A program made the translations under genes and the position numbers. From the NCBI GenBank assembly GCA_963747535.1, contig CAVVFX010000002.1:1302001-1366000 (forward strand): a DNA stretch of 64,000 bases. Direction: 5' to 3'. Shown one piece after another: positions 62,174-64,000 of this stretch; within the stretch, counting starts at the first letter, position 1; each line of letters begins with the position of its first letter. The notes under the pieces were generated by a model. The model was not told the origin of the DNA. It was given only the letters and a program-made list of their open reading frames with translations, and did not search any database. The stretch is from CAVVFX01 sp963747535. GTDB lineage: Bacteria; Acidobacteriota; Terriglobia; Bryobacterales; Bryobacteraceae.

Positions 62174-64000
62174 CTATTGGACGGTCAGATAGGTCGCCCC
62201 GGATGTGGATGCGCCGCCGACCGAAGCCTGCACCACTTGGTCCCCTGAAACTAACCCGCTGGGAACAACTACGTTCAATTGATACAGCCCCGGGCTGACC
62301 AAGCCAGAGAACTGCACGGTAGCGGCAACTCCGCCGATCGTAACTGCGACAGGGCTAACAGTCGGAGCTGCAAATCCGAAACCAATTCCCGACTCGATTG
62401 GAGGGTTTGTTGGTCCGAATCCTACGCCATATAATTCGACCACTTCGCCGGGCTTAGCTGGGCGCGTGTTGAAACTAAAGTGCCCGGCAGGCCCCGCAAG
62501 ATCATAAGATCCATTGGCATAGTATCCGCTTCCATTTGGAGTGGGAATCACGGCGGCCGCATAGCGGCTGTCGAAAAGCATGAACGAAGGCGCATAGGCA
62601 GAGAGGGTTACCGTCGATGTTGCAGTTCCTAGTGCATTCGTAACAACGACGTTGACAGGACCGGTCACCGTATCGTCCGGCGCTTGGAAGTTGATCTGTG
62701 ACGGACTGACGAACACCAGGTAGGCAAGTTTGCCATCGACGGTCACAGTAACGTTTCCAAGGTCAGTCGGCAAAGCGCCGTTGGTGAAGAACGTGCCGGT
62801 GGCCAGATTACTTCCAAAAATGGAGGCCAAAGACCCTGGCTGGATGACGGAGGTCGCGCTATCGAGAGCAACGACGCCGTTTGCGGCAATCGAGGGGGCG
62901 AGGCCCGGTTGTGCCACCGGAATCAATACATCGGCGATGGTGAGCACGCCCGATCGTGCAACGCCCGGATTCGGCGCTACGGTGAGATTGACAGAACCAG
63001 CGCCATTGCCGACCGCGTTTCCTGAGTAGGTAATCCACGATGGCATGCCTTGAATCGCCCACGAGCATGATGAACTGACGCTAACAGAGATCGTTATGGC
63101 TTGCCCGGCTTGCTGCGCAGAGATACTCGCTGGGATTACGGTGGCGGCCGGACAAGGCGGGTTGGAAGGTGTCAACAGACGCACCCGGTGGTTGCTTGAG
63201 TCGGCAACATAAACGTTGAAGGATGCATCAACTGCAACGCCGTACGTAAATCCGAAGGATGCGGCGGCCGCCGGCCCGTTGTCAGGTCCGAAACCAAACA
63301 GGCCATTTCCCGCGATCGTAGTGGTGACTCCATTCGACACTTTGCAGACGACTGAGGCGCCGGTGTTCGCGAAGTAGACGTTGCCGGAAGCATCTACAGT
63401 TAAGCTTCCGGTTCCTTGGAAGGGCGGAGCCGTGCCGCATGCGCCTCCCGTAATCAACGCAACAAAACCGCTCGTGGCCTTCGAAATCGATGTTCCGTTG
63501 CCAACGTATAGATTTCCGGCGGCGTCGACTGCGACCCCGGCTCCGTCGACAGGCAGCCCCACGGTTGCGATCATTCCATTTGCAACCCTCCTGACTCCAT
63601 AGCCCGGAAAGGAGGTCTCCCCGATATAGAGATCGCCGGTCGAGTCGACAGCGACGCCAACGGGAGCAAACAGCGGCTCGCTGGTGGCCGGGACGTTATC
63701 CGCGATGCCACCTGGACCGCCGTTACCGGCGACGGTCGTGATCACGCCATTTGAGACCTCGCGAACGCGGTTGTTCTTGGTATCCGTGATATAGATGTTG
63801 CCCACCGAATCGACGGCGGCGCCGGACGGTGAATTAAGCGAGGCCTTTGTGGCCGGCCCATTGTCGCCTGAGAACCCGGCAACACCATTCCCCGCCACGG
63901 TGGTAATCACACCATTGGAAACCTTGAACACGCAGTGGACGCCGATATCAGTAATGTAGAGATTGCCGGATGAGTCGATGGCAAGGCCATACGGCGAGCC
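62174..64000 (-). CDS. NHL-repeat protein with TIGR03437 C-terminal domain (N-terminus off the right edge)
   Basis: The reverse frame is open from the window edge to a stop at 62174. NHL repeats (GAAVDSVGNIYITDTKNNRV, ITTVAGNGVAGFSGDNGPAT, VAVDSTGDLYIGETS) occupy the first 280 residues seen. A BACON-like segment follows (ITISVSVSSSCSWAIQGMPS). After it comes a TIGR03437 domain in two parts (LASIFGSNLATG, VDGKLAYLVFVSPSQINFQ, VVELYGVGFGPTNPPI), ending in LTVQ. It is probably secreted, but the signal peptide lies outside the window. It is intact here, unlike the NHL gene at 7.4-9.5 kb. Confidence 0.88.
   Translation of the reverse strand, partial: GSPYGLAIDSSGNLYITDIGVHCVFKVSNGVITTVAGNGVAGFSGDNGPATKASLNSPSGAAVDSVGNIYITDTKNNRVREVSNGVITTVAGNGGPGGIADNVPATSEPLFAPVGVAVDSTGDLYIGETSFPGYGVRRVANGMIATVGLPVDGAGVAVDAAGNLYVGNGTSISKATSGFVALITGGACGTAPPFQGTGSLTVDASGNVYFANTGASVVCKVSNGVTTTIAGNGLFGFGPDNGPAAAASFGFTYGVAVDASFNVYVADSSNHRVRLLTPSNPPCPAATVIPASISAQQAGQAITISVSVSSSCSWAIQGMPSWITYSGNAVGNGAGSVNLTVAPNPGVARSGVLTIADVLIPVAQPGLAPSIAANGVVALDSATSVIQPGSLASIFGSNLATGTFFTNGALPTDLGNVTVTVDGKLAYLVFVSPSQINFQAPDDTVTGPVNVVVTNALGTATSTVTLSAYAPSFMLFDSRYAAAVIPTPNGSGYYANGSYDLAGPAGHFSFNTRPAKPGEVVELYGVGFGPTNPPIESGIGFGFAAPTVSPVAVTIGGVAATVQFSGLVSPGLYQLNVVVPSGLVSGDQVVQASVGGASTSGATYLTVQ

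Noticed and set aside
1..64000. CRISPR array
   Set aside because: No regularly spaced direct repeats of 23-40 bases and no cas-type gene was found; the only tandem repeats are the short ones listed.

Overview
The window looks like a chromosomal segment of an Acidobacteriota bacterium of the Solibacter/Bryobacter group. This rests on gene content alone: beta-propeller proteins ending in TIGR03437 domains, a TIGR03435 protein, an ADOP-type orphan permease, a carboxypeptidase-regulatory TonB receptor, a GWxTD protein, and a DUF1552/DUF1592 pair.

Layout. 1-1.8 kb: a MarR regulator divergent from a DoxX-NmrA pair. 2.0-2.8 kb: an AbiEi-type antitoxin with a palindromic operator but no toxin. 2.8-9.5 kb: a graveyard of kelch, BNR and NHL propeller genes, several truncated, fused or frameshifted. 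9.8-11.2 kb: YtxH and TIGR03435 proteins. 11.4-14.6 kb: an AT-richer module of P-loop ATPase (three frame changes) overlapping a Ser/Thr kinase with an FHA domain. 15.4-21.9 kb: a creatininase-like protein, a truncated IS1380 element, small unknown genes, a slipin, and transporter debris. 22.2-27.1 kb: secreted cupin, S9 peptidase and esterase.

28.3-41.1 kb is a mobile-element pile-up: IS1595, a three-repeat gene with an in-frame TGA, and a tyrosine recombinase split by both an ISL3-family and an IS66-family element. Next come an excisionase-like gene split by an IS630 element, an IS21 cluster, and a dead toxin-antitoxin pair. Exact target duplications allow both split genes to be rebuilt in frame. 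41.1-57.5 kb is intact metabolic and envelope coding: a TonB receptor, GWxTD and amidohydrolase operon, an ABC permease, a polysaccharide lyase-like protein and the DUF1552/DUF1592 pair. 57.9-60.0 kb: a Gfo/Idh/MocA oxidoreductase overlapping a TonB-family protein. 60.3 kb: tRNA-Arg(CCG) with a tyrosine integrase abutting its 3' end. 62.2-64 kb: an NHL/TIGR03437 protein running off the right edge.

The clearest findings are the two-fold interrupted integrase, restorable to 351 codons, and the TGA that sits exactly at a conserved Trp of an internal repeat. The most plausible candidate for an undescribed system is the ATPase/kinase-FHA pair, though the ATPase frame is broken in this sequence.
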